Source: Microbacterium sp. SY138
GTDB taxonomy: Bacteria; Actinomycetota; Actinomycetes; Actinomycetales; Microbacteriaceae
Assembly: GCF_039729145.1 (NCBI RefSeq)
Contig: NZ_CP155793.1
Location: 930,001 to 994,000 of the forward strand
Direction: 5' to 3'
DNA length: 64,000 nucleotides
Made by a program: the position numbers and the translations under genes. The notes under the pieces were generated by a model. That model made no database searches and had not been told where the DNA came from. It saw nothing but the letters and a program-made list of their open reading frames with translations. This document shows positions 43,813-55,305 of the stretch, in pieces (within the stretch, counting starts at the first letter, position 1; each line of letters opens with the position of its first letter).

Positions 43813-44742
43813 GTGCCACCACAGACCACCCGCGCCGCGCAGACCGCCGGCGTCGCCTATGCCGGTGGGGCCTACCTCCTCTGGGGTGTGCTTCCCCTCT
43901 ACTTCCTCCTCCTGGTGCCGACGGGGCCGTGGGAGGTCGTCGCCTGGCGCGTCCTGCTGTCGTTCGTCTTCTGCCTCCTGCTGCTCACGGTCATGCGCGG
44001 CTGGGCGGCGTTCGGCGTCATCATCCGGCAACCCCGGCTGCTGGGCTGGACGGCGCTCGCGGGGCTGCTGATCTACGTCAACTGGCAGGTGTTCCTGATC
44101 GGAACCCTCAGCGGCAACGTCGTCGAGACGAGTCTGGGCTACTTCATCAACCCGATCACGACCGTCCTGCTCGGCGTCTTCGTGCTGAAGGAGCGCATCC
44201 GCCGATTGCAGTGGGCGGCGATCGGCATCGCCGCGATCGCCGTCATCGTGATCGTCGTCGCCTACGGGGAGTTCCCGTGGATCGCGCTGTCACTCACCGC
44301 GTCCTTCGGGGTCTACGGACTCATCAAGAAGAAGATCGGCCCTGCCGTCGATGCGGTCAGCGGTCTGACACTGGAGTCGTTCTGGCTGATCCCCATCGCG
44401 GTGGTGCAGCTGATCGTCGTCGCACAGACCACGGGGATCACGATGGGGACGAACGGTTGGGCGCATGCGCTGCTGCTGGCCTTCGCCGGTGTCGCCACGG
44501 CCGTCCCGCTGCTGCTCTTCGCCGCGGGGACCCGACGCATCAACCTCACCGTGATCGGCATGATCCAGTTCATCACCCCCGTGATGCAGTTCCTCATCGG
44601 TGTCCTGGTGCTGCATGAGCCGATGCCTGCCGAACGCTGGGCGGGCTTCATCATCGTGTGGATCGCGATCGGCGTCTTCATCGTCGACCTGCTGCTCGCG
44701 GCGCGTCGGGGACGCAGGATTCCGCGGGCTGAACCCGCCTGA
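43813..44742 (+). CDS. rarD: EamA/RarD family permease
   Basis: A 309-residue protein with about ten membrane helices in two EamA repeats. It has RarD-type motifs: GGAYLLWGVLPLYFLLL near the start, NWQVFLIGTLSGNVVETSLGYFINPI in the first repeat and IGMIQFITPVMQFLIGVLVLHEPM in the second. RarD proteins are drug/metabolite exporters; the substrate is unknown. GTG at 43813 lies six bases after TAGGGT (43801-43806), consistent with a leaderless mRNA. Confidence 0.92.
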   Translation: MPPQTTRAAQTAGVAYAGGAYLLWGVLPLYFLLLVPTGPWEVVAWRVLLSFVFCLLLLTVMRGWAAFGVIIRQPRLLGWTALAGLLIYVNWQVFLIGTLSGNVVETSLGYFINPITTVLLGVFVLKERIRRLQWAAIGIAAIAVIVIVVAYGEFPWIALSLTASFGVYGLIKKKIGPAVDAVSGLTLESFWLIPIAVVQLIVVAQTTGITMGTNGWAHALLLAFAGVATAVPLLLFAAGTRRINLTVIGMIQFITPVMQFLIGVLVLHEPMPAERWAGFIIVWIAIGVFIVDLLLAARRGRRIPRAEPA

Positions 44743-44844
44743 TCCCCGGACTCATCCGCAGAGGGACCGGGTGTCGGATCGTTAACGCACCGAGATACTT
44801 GCGACCCCTGTGCGCCGAGCTCACGCCCTAGTGTTAGAGCACCC

Positions 44845-44860
44845 GATTGTGGCCACAATC
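44845..44860. promoter_or_regulatory. 16-base palindrome before the branched-chain binding protein gene
   Basis: GATTGTGG/CCACAATC, a perfect palindrome without spacer, 26 bases before the ATG at 44887 and 10 bases after a possible -10 (TAGTGT, 44829-44834). It would cover the transcription start and is a good operator candidate; the regulator is unknown. Confidence 0.5.
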
Positions 44861-44886
44861 CACGTTCAGTTACGCAAGGGAGCATC

Positions 44887-46143
44887 ATGAACGCATTGAA
44901 GGGCTCGCGCACAGCGAAGGTCTTCGCCGGGATCGCACTGATCAGTGCATCCGCCATCGTCATCGCCGGCTGCAGCAGCACTCCGAGCTCGGAGAGCGGC
45001 GGCAGCGACAAGCCCGCCGCCGATCTGACGCTCAAGCTCGGTTCGCTGCTTCCGCAGACGGGTTCGCTGGCGTTCCTCGGCCCGCCCATGGAGTCCGGTG
45101 TCGGGCTCGCCGTCCAGGAGGTCAACGACGCCGCCGCCGGCGTCACGATCGACCTGACGGCCGAAGACGAGGGCGACACCGACACCAAGGCCTACGAGAC
45201 GTCGATCACCAAGCTGCAGGGCGCGGGCGTCTCCGCCATCGTCGGCGCCGCGGCGTCGGGCGTCTCCAAGCTCATCCTCGACGGCAACGTGAGCGCAGGC
45301 ATCCTGCAGATCTCGGCGTCGAACACGTCGCCCGACTTCACCACGTGGGATGACAACGGCCTGTACTTCCGCACCGCCCCCAGTGACCTGCTGCAGGGCG
45401 AGGTGCTCGGCAACCTGATCGCCGAGGACGGCGCGAAGACGCTCGGCATCATCTACCAGAACGACGCGTACGGCACCGGCCTCAACGACGCCATCACGAA
45501 GACGTTCGAGAGCACCGGCGGCGAGGTCGTCGAGTCGGTCTCGTTCAACGTGGGCGACGCGCAGTTCGACGCGCAGGTCGAGTCGATCAAGGCGCAGAAC
45601 CCCGACGCGGTCGCGATCGTGTCGTTCGACCAGTTCAAGACCATCGCACCGCTGCTGGTGAACGCCGGCATCTCGGCCGACAAGTTCTACATGGTCGACG
45701 GCAACCTGTCCGACTACGGCACGGAGATCCCGGTCTCGCTCGAGGGCGCGCAGGGAACCAAGGCCGGTCCTGCGCTCGCGGACGACTTCACCTCGCGTCT
45801 GCAGGACTACTGGACCGGCGAGGGCAACCCCGAGGTCAAGGACTTCACCTACGCGGCTGAGGCATACGACGCCGTCATCCTCGTGGCTCTGGCGTCGCTG
45901 GCGGCGGGCTCCACCGAGGGCGCGGACATCGCGGCCAAGATGCAGGAGGTCTCGGGCGGTTCCGGCGACGGCAAGAAGTGCACCAGTTTCGCCGAGTGCG
46001 CCAAGATCATCAACGACGGCGGCACGGCCGACTACGACGGCTACTCCGGCGACATCACCTTCGATGAGGCCGGCGACCCGCAGGGCGCATCGATCGGCAT
46101 CTACAAGTACGGTGCCGACAACATGATCACCCGCACCAACTGA
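44887..46143 (+). CDS. Branched-chain amino acid-type ABC transporter binding lipoprotein
   Basis: A 418-residue lipoprotein. The signal peptide ends in the lipobox IAGC (Cys29). A type I periplasmic-binding fold follows (LKLGSLLPQTGSLAFLGPPMESGVGLAVQEVNDA ... IVGAAASGVSKLI ... KTLGIIYQNDAYGTGL), as in LivJ/LivK. It captures an amino acid or related solute outside the membrane and hands it to LivHM. AAGGGAG lies four bases before the ATG. The permease and ATPase genes are on the opposite strand and convergent with it. Confidence 0.95.
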   Translation: MNALKGSRTAKVFAGIALISASAIVIAGCSSTPSSESGGSDKPAADLTLKLGSLLPQTGSLAFLGPPMESGVGLAVQEVNDAAAGVTIDLTAEDEGDTDTKAYETSITKLQGAGVSAIVGAAASGVSKLILDGNVSAGILQISASNTSPDFTTWDDNGLYFRTAPSDLLQGEVLGNLIAEDGAKTLGIIYQNDAYGTGLNDAITKTFESTGGEVVESVSFNVGDAQFDAQVESIKAQNPDAVAIVSFDQFKTIAPLLVNAGISADKFYMVDGNLSDYGTEIPVSLEGAQGTKAGPALADDFTSRLQDYWTGEGNPEVKDFTYAAEAYDAVILVALASLAAGSTEGADIAAKMQEVSGGSGDGKKCTSFAECAKIINDGGTADYDGYSGDITFDEAGDPQGASIGIYKYGADNMITRTN

Positions 46144-46161
46144 TCAGACGATCACATGACG

Positions 46162-46188
46162 AAGGCCCCGGATCCGATCCGGGGCCTT
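46162..46188. terminator. Bidirectional terminator between binding protein gene and livF
   Basis: A perfect 13-base stem (AAGGCCCCGGATC and its complement) around a single C, followed by TTTG on the plus side. Outer bases pair further with wobble. It sits between two convergent genes and probably serves both. Confidence 0.85.
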
Positions 46189-46235
46189 TGTCGTGTGATG
46201 TCCTGTCGTGGTGTCGCCGCGTCGGTGTCGGCGGT

Positions 46236-47009
46236 TCAGGCCGCGTCGGTGCCGAGCGTTCCGAGGTAGAGACCGATCACCTTCGGGTCGTTCAGCAGAT
46301 CCCGCCCGGTGCCCTCGTGGGCATCCTTGCCCTGGTCGAGCACATACCCGCGGTCGCAGATCTGCAGGCAGCGTCGGGCGTTCTGCTCCACCATGATCGT
46401 CGTGACGCCGGCCTTGTTGATGTCGGACACCCGGATGAACGCGTCATCCTGACGCACGGGGGAGAGACCTGCCGACGGCTCGTCGAGCAGCAGAACCGAC
46501 GGGTCCATCATCAGCGCGCGCGACATCGCGACCATCTGCCGCTCGCCGCCGGAGAGGGAGCCTGCGCGCTGCTTCAGCCGCTTTCCCAACTCGGCGAAGA
46601 TGCCGGTCACGAATTCGAGCCGCTCCGTGTAGATCTTGGGGTTCTGGTAGAGCCCCATCTGCAGGTTCTCCTCGATCGAGAGAGAGGGGAAGACGTTGTT
46701 CGTCTGCGGAACGAAGGCGACCCCGCGCCGGACGAGCTTGTCGGCCTTCAGGCCCACGATGCTCTCGCCCTTCACCGTGATGTCGCCGCTGCGTACGTTC
46801 ACCAGACCGAAGATGGCCTTCAGCAGGGTCGACTTGCCGGCGCCGTTCGGGCCGATGATCCCGATCAGTTCCCCCTGGCGGGCGATGAGGTTCGCACCGT
46901 TGAGGATGTTCACTCCGGGGAGGTATCCGGCATGGACATCGGTCAGCTCGACGACGACGTCGTCCTGCGGCACGGCCTGCGGTGCGTTGGTCGGCGTCTC
47001 CGCGCTCAT
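46236..47009 (-). CDS. livF: Branched-chain amino acid ABC transporter ATPase LivF
   Basis: A 257-residue ABC ATPase. Walker A is GPNGAGKST, the signature is LSGGERQMVAMSRALM and Walker B is VLLLDEPSAGLSP. The length and the C-terminal GTGRDLLNDPKVIGLYLG fit LivF. It pairs with LivG to drive transport. The ATG at 47009 overlaps the livG stop as ATGA. Confidence 0.95.
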   Translation of the reverse strand: MSAETPTNAPQAVPQDDVVVELTDVHAGYLPGVNILNGANLIARQGELIGIIGPNGAGKSTLLKAIFGLVNVRSGDITVKGESIVGLKADKLVRRGVAFVPQTNNVFPSLSIEENLQMGLYQNPKIYTERLEFVTGIFAELGKRLKQRAGSLSGGERQMVAMSRALMMDPSVLLLDEPSAGLSPVRQDDAFIRVSDINKAGVTTIMVEQNARRCLQICDRGYVLDQGKDAHEGTGRDLLNDPKVIGLYLGTLGTDAA

Positions 47010-48052
47010 GCGCTGCCCTTCCCCTCGGTCCCGGAGACCGGATCGCTCGCTTCGAGCTCGGCCTCCGCTTCTGCTTCGATCTTCTCGCGGAGTCTGACCG
47101 CCGCGGCGTCCTCGAGCACGGGGATGCGCCCGGTGACCGCTCCCAGGTCGAGGTCCTGATGCGCACCGAGGTAGGCATCGACGACCGCCGGGTTCTCCAT
47201 GACCTCGTCGGGAGGCCCTTCCGCGACGACGCGGCCCTCGGCCATCACGATCACCCAGTCCGCGATGTGGCGGACCATGTGCATGTCGTGCTCGACGAAG
47301 AGCACGGTCATCCCCTGCTCCTTCAAGTCGAGGATGTGGTCGAGAAGCGATTGTGTGAGGGCGGGATTGACGCCGGCCATCGGCTCGTCGAGCATCACCA
47401 GCGTCGGATCGCTCATCAGCGCTCTGGCCATCTCGAGGAGCTTGCGCTGACCGCCCGAGAGCGACGCGGCGAAGTCCTTCTCCTTGGCGTCGAGCTTGAA
47501 GCGTGTCAGCAGTTCCCGTGCCTTGCCTTCGATCTCGGTGTCCTGTGCGCGCCAGAGGAAGGGGAACAGGCTCGACCAGAAGCCCTCGCCGCGCTGATGC
47601 GGAGCACCGAGCTTCATGTTCTCGAGGACGGTCAGCAGCGAGAGCGACTTGGTCAGCTGGAACGTGCGCACCTGCCCCATCCTGGCCACCTTGAACGACG
47701 GCACTCCGGAGAGGCTGGTGCCGTCGAACGACCAGGTGCCGCTGTTGGGCTTGTCGAATCCGCAGAGCAGGTTGAAGAGCGTCGTCTTGCCCGCGCCGTT
47801 CGGGCCGATCAGAGCGGTGATCGCGCCACGGGGCACTTCGAGGTGATCGACGTCGACGGCGGTCAGGCCACCGAAACGACGCTGGACCGCGTCGACGACG
47901 AGGATCGGATCCACCTTGGCGACGCCGGGCTTGACCTCTCCCTTGGTCAGGCCGGTCGTCTTCGGGCGGCGGATGCTCCCCGTGGACGGCGCAGCCGTCG
48001 CGGCGTCATCGCCGGGGCCGGGGACCTGTTCGGGGGTCAGTTCATTTGACAA
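47006..48052 (-). CDS. livG: Branched-chain amino acid ABC transporter ATPase LivG
   Basis: A 348-residue ABC ATPase. Walker A is GPNGAGKTT, the LivG-type QLTKSLSLLTVLENMKLG segment follows, then the signature LSGGQRKLLEMARALM and Walker B LVMLDEPMAGVNP. Both ends are extended relative to E. coli LivG: about 45 polar residues in front and about 45 acidic residues behind. The start is TTG at 48052, supported by GGGAG eight bases upstream and an 11-base overlap with livM. Confidence 0.93.
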   Translation of the reverse strand: MSNELTPEQVPGPGDDAATAAPSTGSIRRPKTTGLTKGEVKPGVAKVDPILVVDAVQRRFGGLTAVDVDHLEVPRGAITALIGPNGAGKTTLFNLLCGFDKPNSGTWSFDGTSLSGVPSFKVARMGQVRTFQLTKSLSLLTVLENMKLGAPHQRGEGFWSSLFPFLWRAQDTEIEGKARELLTRFKLDAKEKDFAASLSGGQRKLLEMARALMSDPTLVMLDEPMAGVNPALTQSLLDHILDLKEQGMTVLFVEHDMHMVRHIADWVIVMAEGRVVAEGPPDEVMENPAVVDAYLGAHQDLDLGAVTGRIPVLEDAAAVRLREKIEAEAEAELEASDPVSGTEGKGSA

Positions 48053-49019
48053 AGGTCATCTCCCTCTTGTCGCCGAGGATGCCCTGGGGGCGGAAGATCA
48101 CGAGCAGCATGAGCGCGATGCCGACGAAGACGAACACCAGCGTCGATGCCTGGCTGTCGGACATCGGCAGCAGCCCTGCTTTCGCCATCGAGGGGAGCAG
48201 GTTGGCCATGAAGGCGAACACCACCCAGAACAGCACCGCTCCCAGCGTGGGGCCGAACACCGTGGCCGCGCCGCCGAGAAGGAGGATGGTCCACAGGAAG
48301 AACGTCAGCGACGTCGAGTAGCTGCCGGGGACGACCGCGGAGGGGAGTACGAAGATGATCCCGCCCGCGGCGCCGATCACACCACCCACCACGAGCGCCT
48401 GCATCTTGTAGGCGAAGACGTTCTTGCCGAGCGAGCGCACCGCGTCCTCGTCCTCGCGGATGCCCTTGAGCACACGACCCCACGGGCTGCGCATCAGCGC
48501 CCACACCAGGAGGATGGCGACCGCCAGGACGATCACGCCGAAGACGCGGTTCCAGAGATCGTTCGCGCTGTACATCCAGGGGCCGAACCCGTAGGTGCCC
48601 GTGGGGATGGGGTTCGCATCGCGGAATCCGCCGTTGTACTGCGCGAGGCCGTCGGCGCTGTTGGTCCATTCGTCGAACAGCTGCGTCGTGAACAGGAGGC
48701 GGACGATCTCACCGGCCGCGATCGTCGCGATCGCGAGATAGTCGGCACGCAGGCGCAGCGTCGGGATGCCCAGGAGGACGGCGAAGAACGCGCCGCCGAG
48801 CAGACCGATGAGCATGCCGATCCACCAGGGCAGGCCGAAGCTCAGCACCGAGATGGCGTAGCCGTAGCCGCCGATGGCCATGAAGGCGGCCATGCCGAAG
48901 TTGAGCAGACCCGCGTATCCGAAGTGCACGGCGAGGCCGGTCGCCGCGAGGGCGTAGGCGATCGTGACCGGGCTGAACAGGTAGACGGCCGTGTTCGAGA
49001 AGATGCTTCCGAAGTCCAT
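48042..49019 (-). CDS. livM: Branched-chain amino acid ABC transporter permease LivM
   Basis: A 325-residue permease with about eight to nine helices. The LivM/LivH signatures are GYAGLLNFGMAAFMAIGGYGYA and the cytoplasmic loop SPWGRVLKGIREDEDAVRSLGKNVFAYKMQALVV, which docks the ATPase. It forms the membrane channel with LivH. The ATG at 49019 is five bases after the livH stop. Confidence 0.95.
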   Translation of the reverse strand: MDFGSIFSNTAVYLFSPVTIAYALAATGLAVHFGYAGLLNFGMAAFMAIGGYGYAISVLSFGLPWWIGMLIGLLGGAFFAVLLGIPTLRLRADYLAIATIAAGEIVRLLFTTQLFDEWTNSADGLAQYNGGFRDANPIPTGTYGFGPWMYSANDLWNRVFGVIVLAVAILLVWALMRSPWGRVLKGIREDEDAVRSLGKNVFAYKMQALVVGGVIGAAGGIIFVLPSAVVPGSYSTSLTFFLWTILLLGGAATVFGPTLGAVLFWVVFAFMANLLPSMAKAGLLPMSDSQASTLVFVFVGIALMLLVIFRPQGILGDKREMTFVK

Positions 49020-49024
49020 GGTGA

Positions 49025-52128
<3,104 letters not shown>

Positions 52129-52140
52129 CCGCCACAGACG

Positions 52141-52181
52141 ACGAGAGGGACCGGATGCGTGTCGCATCCGGTCCCTCTCGT
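52141..52181. terminator. Bidirectional terminator between guaB and the DUF4190 gene
   Basis: A perfect 19-base stem (ACGAGAGGGACCGGATGCG and its complement) with a TGT loop, 12 bases past the guaB stop and 18 bases before the convergent gene's stop. The apex is nearly the same as in the groES terminator. Confidence 0.9.
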
Positions 52182-52199
52182 CTTCTCGTCGGGGGTGGC

Positions 52200-52664
52200 T
52201 CAGCCGCACCGGTAGGTGACGCCGTCGACCTCCCATACGCCGGTGCCCAGCTCGGCACACATGCCGATGAGGCCGGCGATGACCGTCGCGAACAGGATGA
52301 TCCCGATGATGCCGGCGATGGTCAGGATCGCGCCGATGATGATGCCGGCGATCGCGAGTCCCTTCGGCTGCCCCGCCTTGCCGAGCTTCACGACGGCGAC
52401 GATGCTCAGGATGAGGCCGATCGGTGCAGCCACGAACGCGAGGACGAGGCCGACGATGGACAGCACGCGTCCAGGAGGGGTCGGTTCCGGCTGCGGATAC
52501 GCGGGTGCTGCGGGAGCCGGGTATCCGGAGGCGGGTGCCGCGCCCGGAGCGGTATCCCAGGTCGGTGCCGAGGCGGGCGGAGGCGGAGTGGGGGCGGCTG
52601 CCGGCGGCGGCACCGGGTTCGAGGAGTCGGGCGCTGGCGGTTCGGGGAACGGGGGGTTGGTCAT
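52200..52664 (-). CDS. Proline-rich DUF4190-type membrane protein
   Basis: A 154-residue protein: residues 1-65 are a Pro/Ala-rich cytoplasmic tail, followed by two helices (about 67-90 and 98-132) with the IVGLVLAFVAAPIGLILSIVAVVKLGKAGQPKGLAIAGIIIGAI pattern of DUF4190, and a short cysteine-containing end (CAELGTGVWEVDGVTYRCG). Function unknown. AGGAAAG lies four bases before the ATG at 52664. Confidence 0.85.
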   Translation of the reverse strand: MTNPPFPEPPAPDSSNPVPPPAAAPTPPPPASAPTWDTAPGAAPASGYPAPAAPAYPQPEPTPPGRVLSIVGLVLAFVAAPIGLILSIVAVVKLGKAGQPKGLAIAGIIIGAILTIAGIIGIILFATVIAGLIGMCAELGTGVWEVDGVTYRCG

Positions 52665-52817
52665 GTGCTTTCCTGTCGACGAGGCGGGAGGGAACGCACG
52701 GGCGGTCCCGGTTGCCCCCGAGCGTAGCGACCACCCCACGACCGCACCATCCCCTCCGCGCCGTGGACCTCCGGTCGGCCTCTTCCGTCTGCGTGCGGGG
52801 CGGCGTAGCGTTCCGGT

Positions 52818-53132
52818 ATGTGTCGGAACATCGTCCCGTTGAACAACCTCGAACCCGCAGCGACCGATGAGGAATGCCACGACGCCGCCCTGCAGTTCGT
52901 GCGCAAGATCGCCGGGACCACGACCCCGTCGAGAGCCAACCAGCCGGCGTTCGACAGCGCCGTCGGTGAGATCGCCGTGGTCGTCAGCCGGCTCCTGAGC
53001 GAGCTCGTCACCACGGCGCCGCCGAAGAATCGCGAAGACGAAGCGGCGAAGAGGCGGGCCCGATCCGCTGAGCGGTACGAGGCGATCCGGGTCTTCCAGG
53101 AGGAGAAGCGCGCGGCCCGCGCCGGAGCGTAG
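52818..53132 (+). CDS. DUF2277 family protein
   Basis: A 104-residue protein with the invariant DUF2277 start MCRNIVPLNNLEPAATDEE, then LQFVRKIAGTTTPSRANQPAFD and a charged C-terminal helix. The family is common in actinobacteria and its function is unknown. ATG at 52818 lies six bases after TAGCGT (52806-52811), indicating a leaderless mRNA. Confidence 0.9.
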   Translation: MCRNIVPLNNLEPAATDEECHDAALQFVRKIAGTTTPSRANQPAFDSAVGEIAVVVSRLLSELVTTAPPKNREDEAAKRRARSAERYEAIRVFQEEKRAARAGA

Positions 53133-53229
53133 GAGAGGCGCCGTCGCCAGGACGGTGCCGTATGCCAGAATCGACATACCCCGCTCGACTTTCCCTGCGG
53201 ACCCGGTGTTGAAGGGCATCGAGATCGCG

Positions 53230-53249
53230 TGACCGACCCCCATCGGTCA
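53230..53249 (+). promoter_or_regulatory. Small hairpin in the leader of the glycan operon
   Basis: TGACCGA and TCGGTCA pair across a six-base loop, ending 13 bases before the Shine-Dalgarno AAGGAG of the first gene. It could tune translation or end an upstream transcript; nothing more can be said. Confidence 0.4.
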
Positions 53250-53275
53250 GGGAACCTCCCCAAGGAGAGCTGTAC

Positions 53276-54316
53276 ATGGAGGAATCCCCTCGCGTTCTCG
53301 TCGTCGATGACGATCCGGACGTCGCCCTGCTCGTGAAGACCGTGCTCGAGCGGCGAGCCGGCTGCATCGTCGACGTCGCCGAAGACGGCCGTTCGGCTGT
53401 GGAGCGCGTCGCCGAAGTGCGTCCGGACGTCGTCGTCACCGACATCGAGATGCCGGGACTCAACGGGCTCGAACTGCTCGCCGAGTTGCGGAAGACGGTT
53501 CCCTCGGTTCCGGTCGTGGTGATGACCGCCCACGTCTCGGTGGAGTACGCCGTCTCTGCTCTGCGGGCGCAGGCGGATGAGTTCCTCACCAAGCCGCTCG
53601 ACAACGGCAAGCTCGTGGAGGCGGTCACCCGTCTCGTCGAAGAGGGGCGGCGACGCCGTGAAGAGGCGCGCAAGCCCGAGCGGGTGCTCGCGATCGGTGC
53701 GCACCCCGACGACGTCGAGATCGGCGTCGGCGGGCTGCTCGCGGCCCACGCCGCGGCTCACGATGAGATCACCATCCTCACGCTCTCCCGCGGGGCCAGA
53801 GGGGGCGACGCCGACAGCCGTCAGAACGAATCCCTGGCCGCGGCCGACATGTTGGGCGCCCGTCTGTTCCTGAAGGACCTCGTCGACACGGAGATCTCCG
53901 GAGGCGGCTCCACGGTGCGGATCATCGAAGAGGTCGTGCAGGAGATCCAGCCGACGATCGTCTACACGCATTCGAGTCACGACCGCCATCAGGATCACCG
54001 CGCCGTGAGCGAGGCCACCATCGTCGCGACGCGGCGCGTGGGCACCGTTGCCTGCTACCAGAGCCCGTCCTCCACGATCGACTTCCGTCCCACGAGGTTC
54101 GTGCGCATCGACCACTACCTCGACGAGAAGCTGCGGCTGCTGGAGCGCTTCGGATCGCAGACCGCGAGCCGCGACTACCTGGCGCCCGAGTTCGTCACCG
54201 CAACGGCCCGGTACTGGTCGAGGTTCGGCGGAGGCACCGCGGTCGAACCTCTCGAAGTGGTCCGCGAGACCGCCGAGTTCATCGGCGCCCACGAACTCAC
54301 GCGACGGGAGAGCTGA
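53276..54316 (+). CDS. Response regulator receiver fused to PIG-L deacetylase
   Basis: A 346-residue fusion. Residues 5-122 are a receiver domain with acidic pocket DDD (11-13), phospho-acceptor D56, T84 and K106. Residues about 136-340 are a PIG-L/LmbE zinc deacetylase with AHPDD at 142-146 and the HDRHQDHRA motif at 235-243. PIG-L enzymes remove acetyl groups from GlcNAc-type sugars, as in MshB. Phosphorylation by the histidine kinase at the end of the operon may control deacetylation directly; that is inferred from the fusion. AAGGAG lies eight bases upstream of the ATG, and the stop overlaps the next start by one base. Confidence 0.93.
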   Translation: MEESPRVLVVDDDPDVALLVKTVLERRAGCIVDVAEDGRSAVERVAEVRPDVVVTDIEMPGLNGLELLAELRKTVPSVPVVVMTAHVSVEYAVSALRAQADEFLTKPLDNGKLVEAVTRLVEEGRRRREEARKPERVLAIGAHPDDVEIGVGGLLAAHAAAHDEITILTLSRGARGGDADSRQNESLAAADMLGARLFLKDLVDTEISGGGSTVRIIEEVVQEIQPTIVYTHSSHDRHQDHRAVSEATIVATRRVGTVACYQSPSSTIDFRPTRFVRIDHYLDEKLRLLERFGSQTASRDYLAPEFVTATARYWSRFGGGTAVEPLEVVRETAEFIGAHELTRRES

Positions 54317-55305
54317 TGACCAAGCGGGTGCTGGTGACCGGTGCCGGGGGACCGGCAGGAGTGGCGGTGATCCGGTCGCTGCTGCGCCGATCCGATCTGA
54401 CCGTGTTCGCCGCCGACATGGACGGCTGGGCGAGCGGCATCTACCTGGTTCCACCGGTGCAGCGGCGTCTGGTGCCGCCGGGAAGGGACGCCGACTTCGT
54501 GCCGGCGATCGCCCGCCTGGTCGCGGAAGACGGCCTCGACCTGGTGATCTCGACCGTCGACGTCGAGCTCATCGCGCTCGCCGAGCGCCGGGAGGAGCTG
54601 GCCCCCGCTGTCCTGGCCGCTCCGTCGGCGGACACCCTGAACACCGCGCTCGACAAACTCGCGCTCGCCGAGCGCTGCGCGCCGACCGGACACACCCCGC
54701 GCACGGTTCTCGCCGGACGTGACGCCGAGGCCGTCGACTGGGAGTTCCCGGTCTTCGCCAAACCGCGTCAAGGCGCGGGGAGCCGTGGCGTGCGGCTCGT
54801 CCCCGATCGCGCGGCTCTCGAGGCGCTGCCGACGGACGAGGGACTCATCGTGCAGGACTTCCTCCCGGGGGAGGAGTACTCGGTCGACGTCATCGCGGAT
54901 GCCGCCGGCAACGTCGTCGCGGCCGTGCCCCGCACCCGCGCCCGGGTCGATTCCGGCGTGGCGATCGCCGGGCGCACCGTCCGCGACCCGGAGCTCGAGG
55001 AGACGGCGGCATCGATCGCGCGTGCGATCGGACTGGTCGGCGTCGCGAACGTGCAGCTGCGGCGCGATCGCACCGGTCGTGCCGTGCTGCTCGAGGTCAA
55101 TCCGCGCTTTCCCGGGGCACTGCCGCTGACGATAGCCGCGGGCGTCGACATCCCGTCGCTCGTGGCCGACCTGTTCCTGGGGCGCGAGCTGCCGGTGCAG
55201 GTACCGTTCCGTGAGGTCGCTTCCGTGCGCTTCCTGGAGGACGTGATCGTCGAGATCGAAGACGTGCTGGTCTCCGCCCATGCAGGGCACCAGGAGGAGC
55301 TGTGA
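54316..55305 (+). CDS. ATP-grasp family ligase
   Basis: A 329-residue protein. It starts with a Rossmann-like preATP-grasp domain (KRVLVTGAGGPAGVAVIRSLLRRSDLTVFAADMD). The ATP-grasp core follows, with FAKPRQGAGSRGVRLV, VQDFLPGEEYSVDV and the metal site LLEVNPRFPGALPL. It is related to the carbamoyl-phosphate synthase large-subunit type. It should join a carboxylate to an amine or similar nucleophile, using ATP. In this operon it may decorate a sugar or glycan precursor (inference). Confidence 0.9.
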   Translation: MTKRVLVTGAGGPAGVAVIRSLLRRSDLTVFAADMDGWASGIYLVPPVQRRLVPPGRDADFVPAIARLVAEDGLDLVISTVDVELIALAERREELAPAVLAAPSADTLNTALDKLALAERCAPTGHTPRTVLAGRDAEAVDWEFPVFAKPRQGAGSRGVRLVPDRAALEALPTDEGLIVQDFLPGEEYSVDVIADAAGNVVAAVPRTRARVDSGVAIAGRTVRDPELEETAASIARAIGLVGVANVQLRRDRTGRAVLLEVNPRFPGALPLTIAAGVDIPSLVADLFLGRELPVQVPFREVASVRFLEDVIVEIEDVLVSAHAGHQEEL

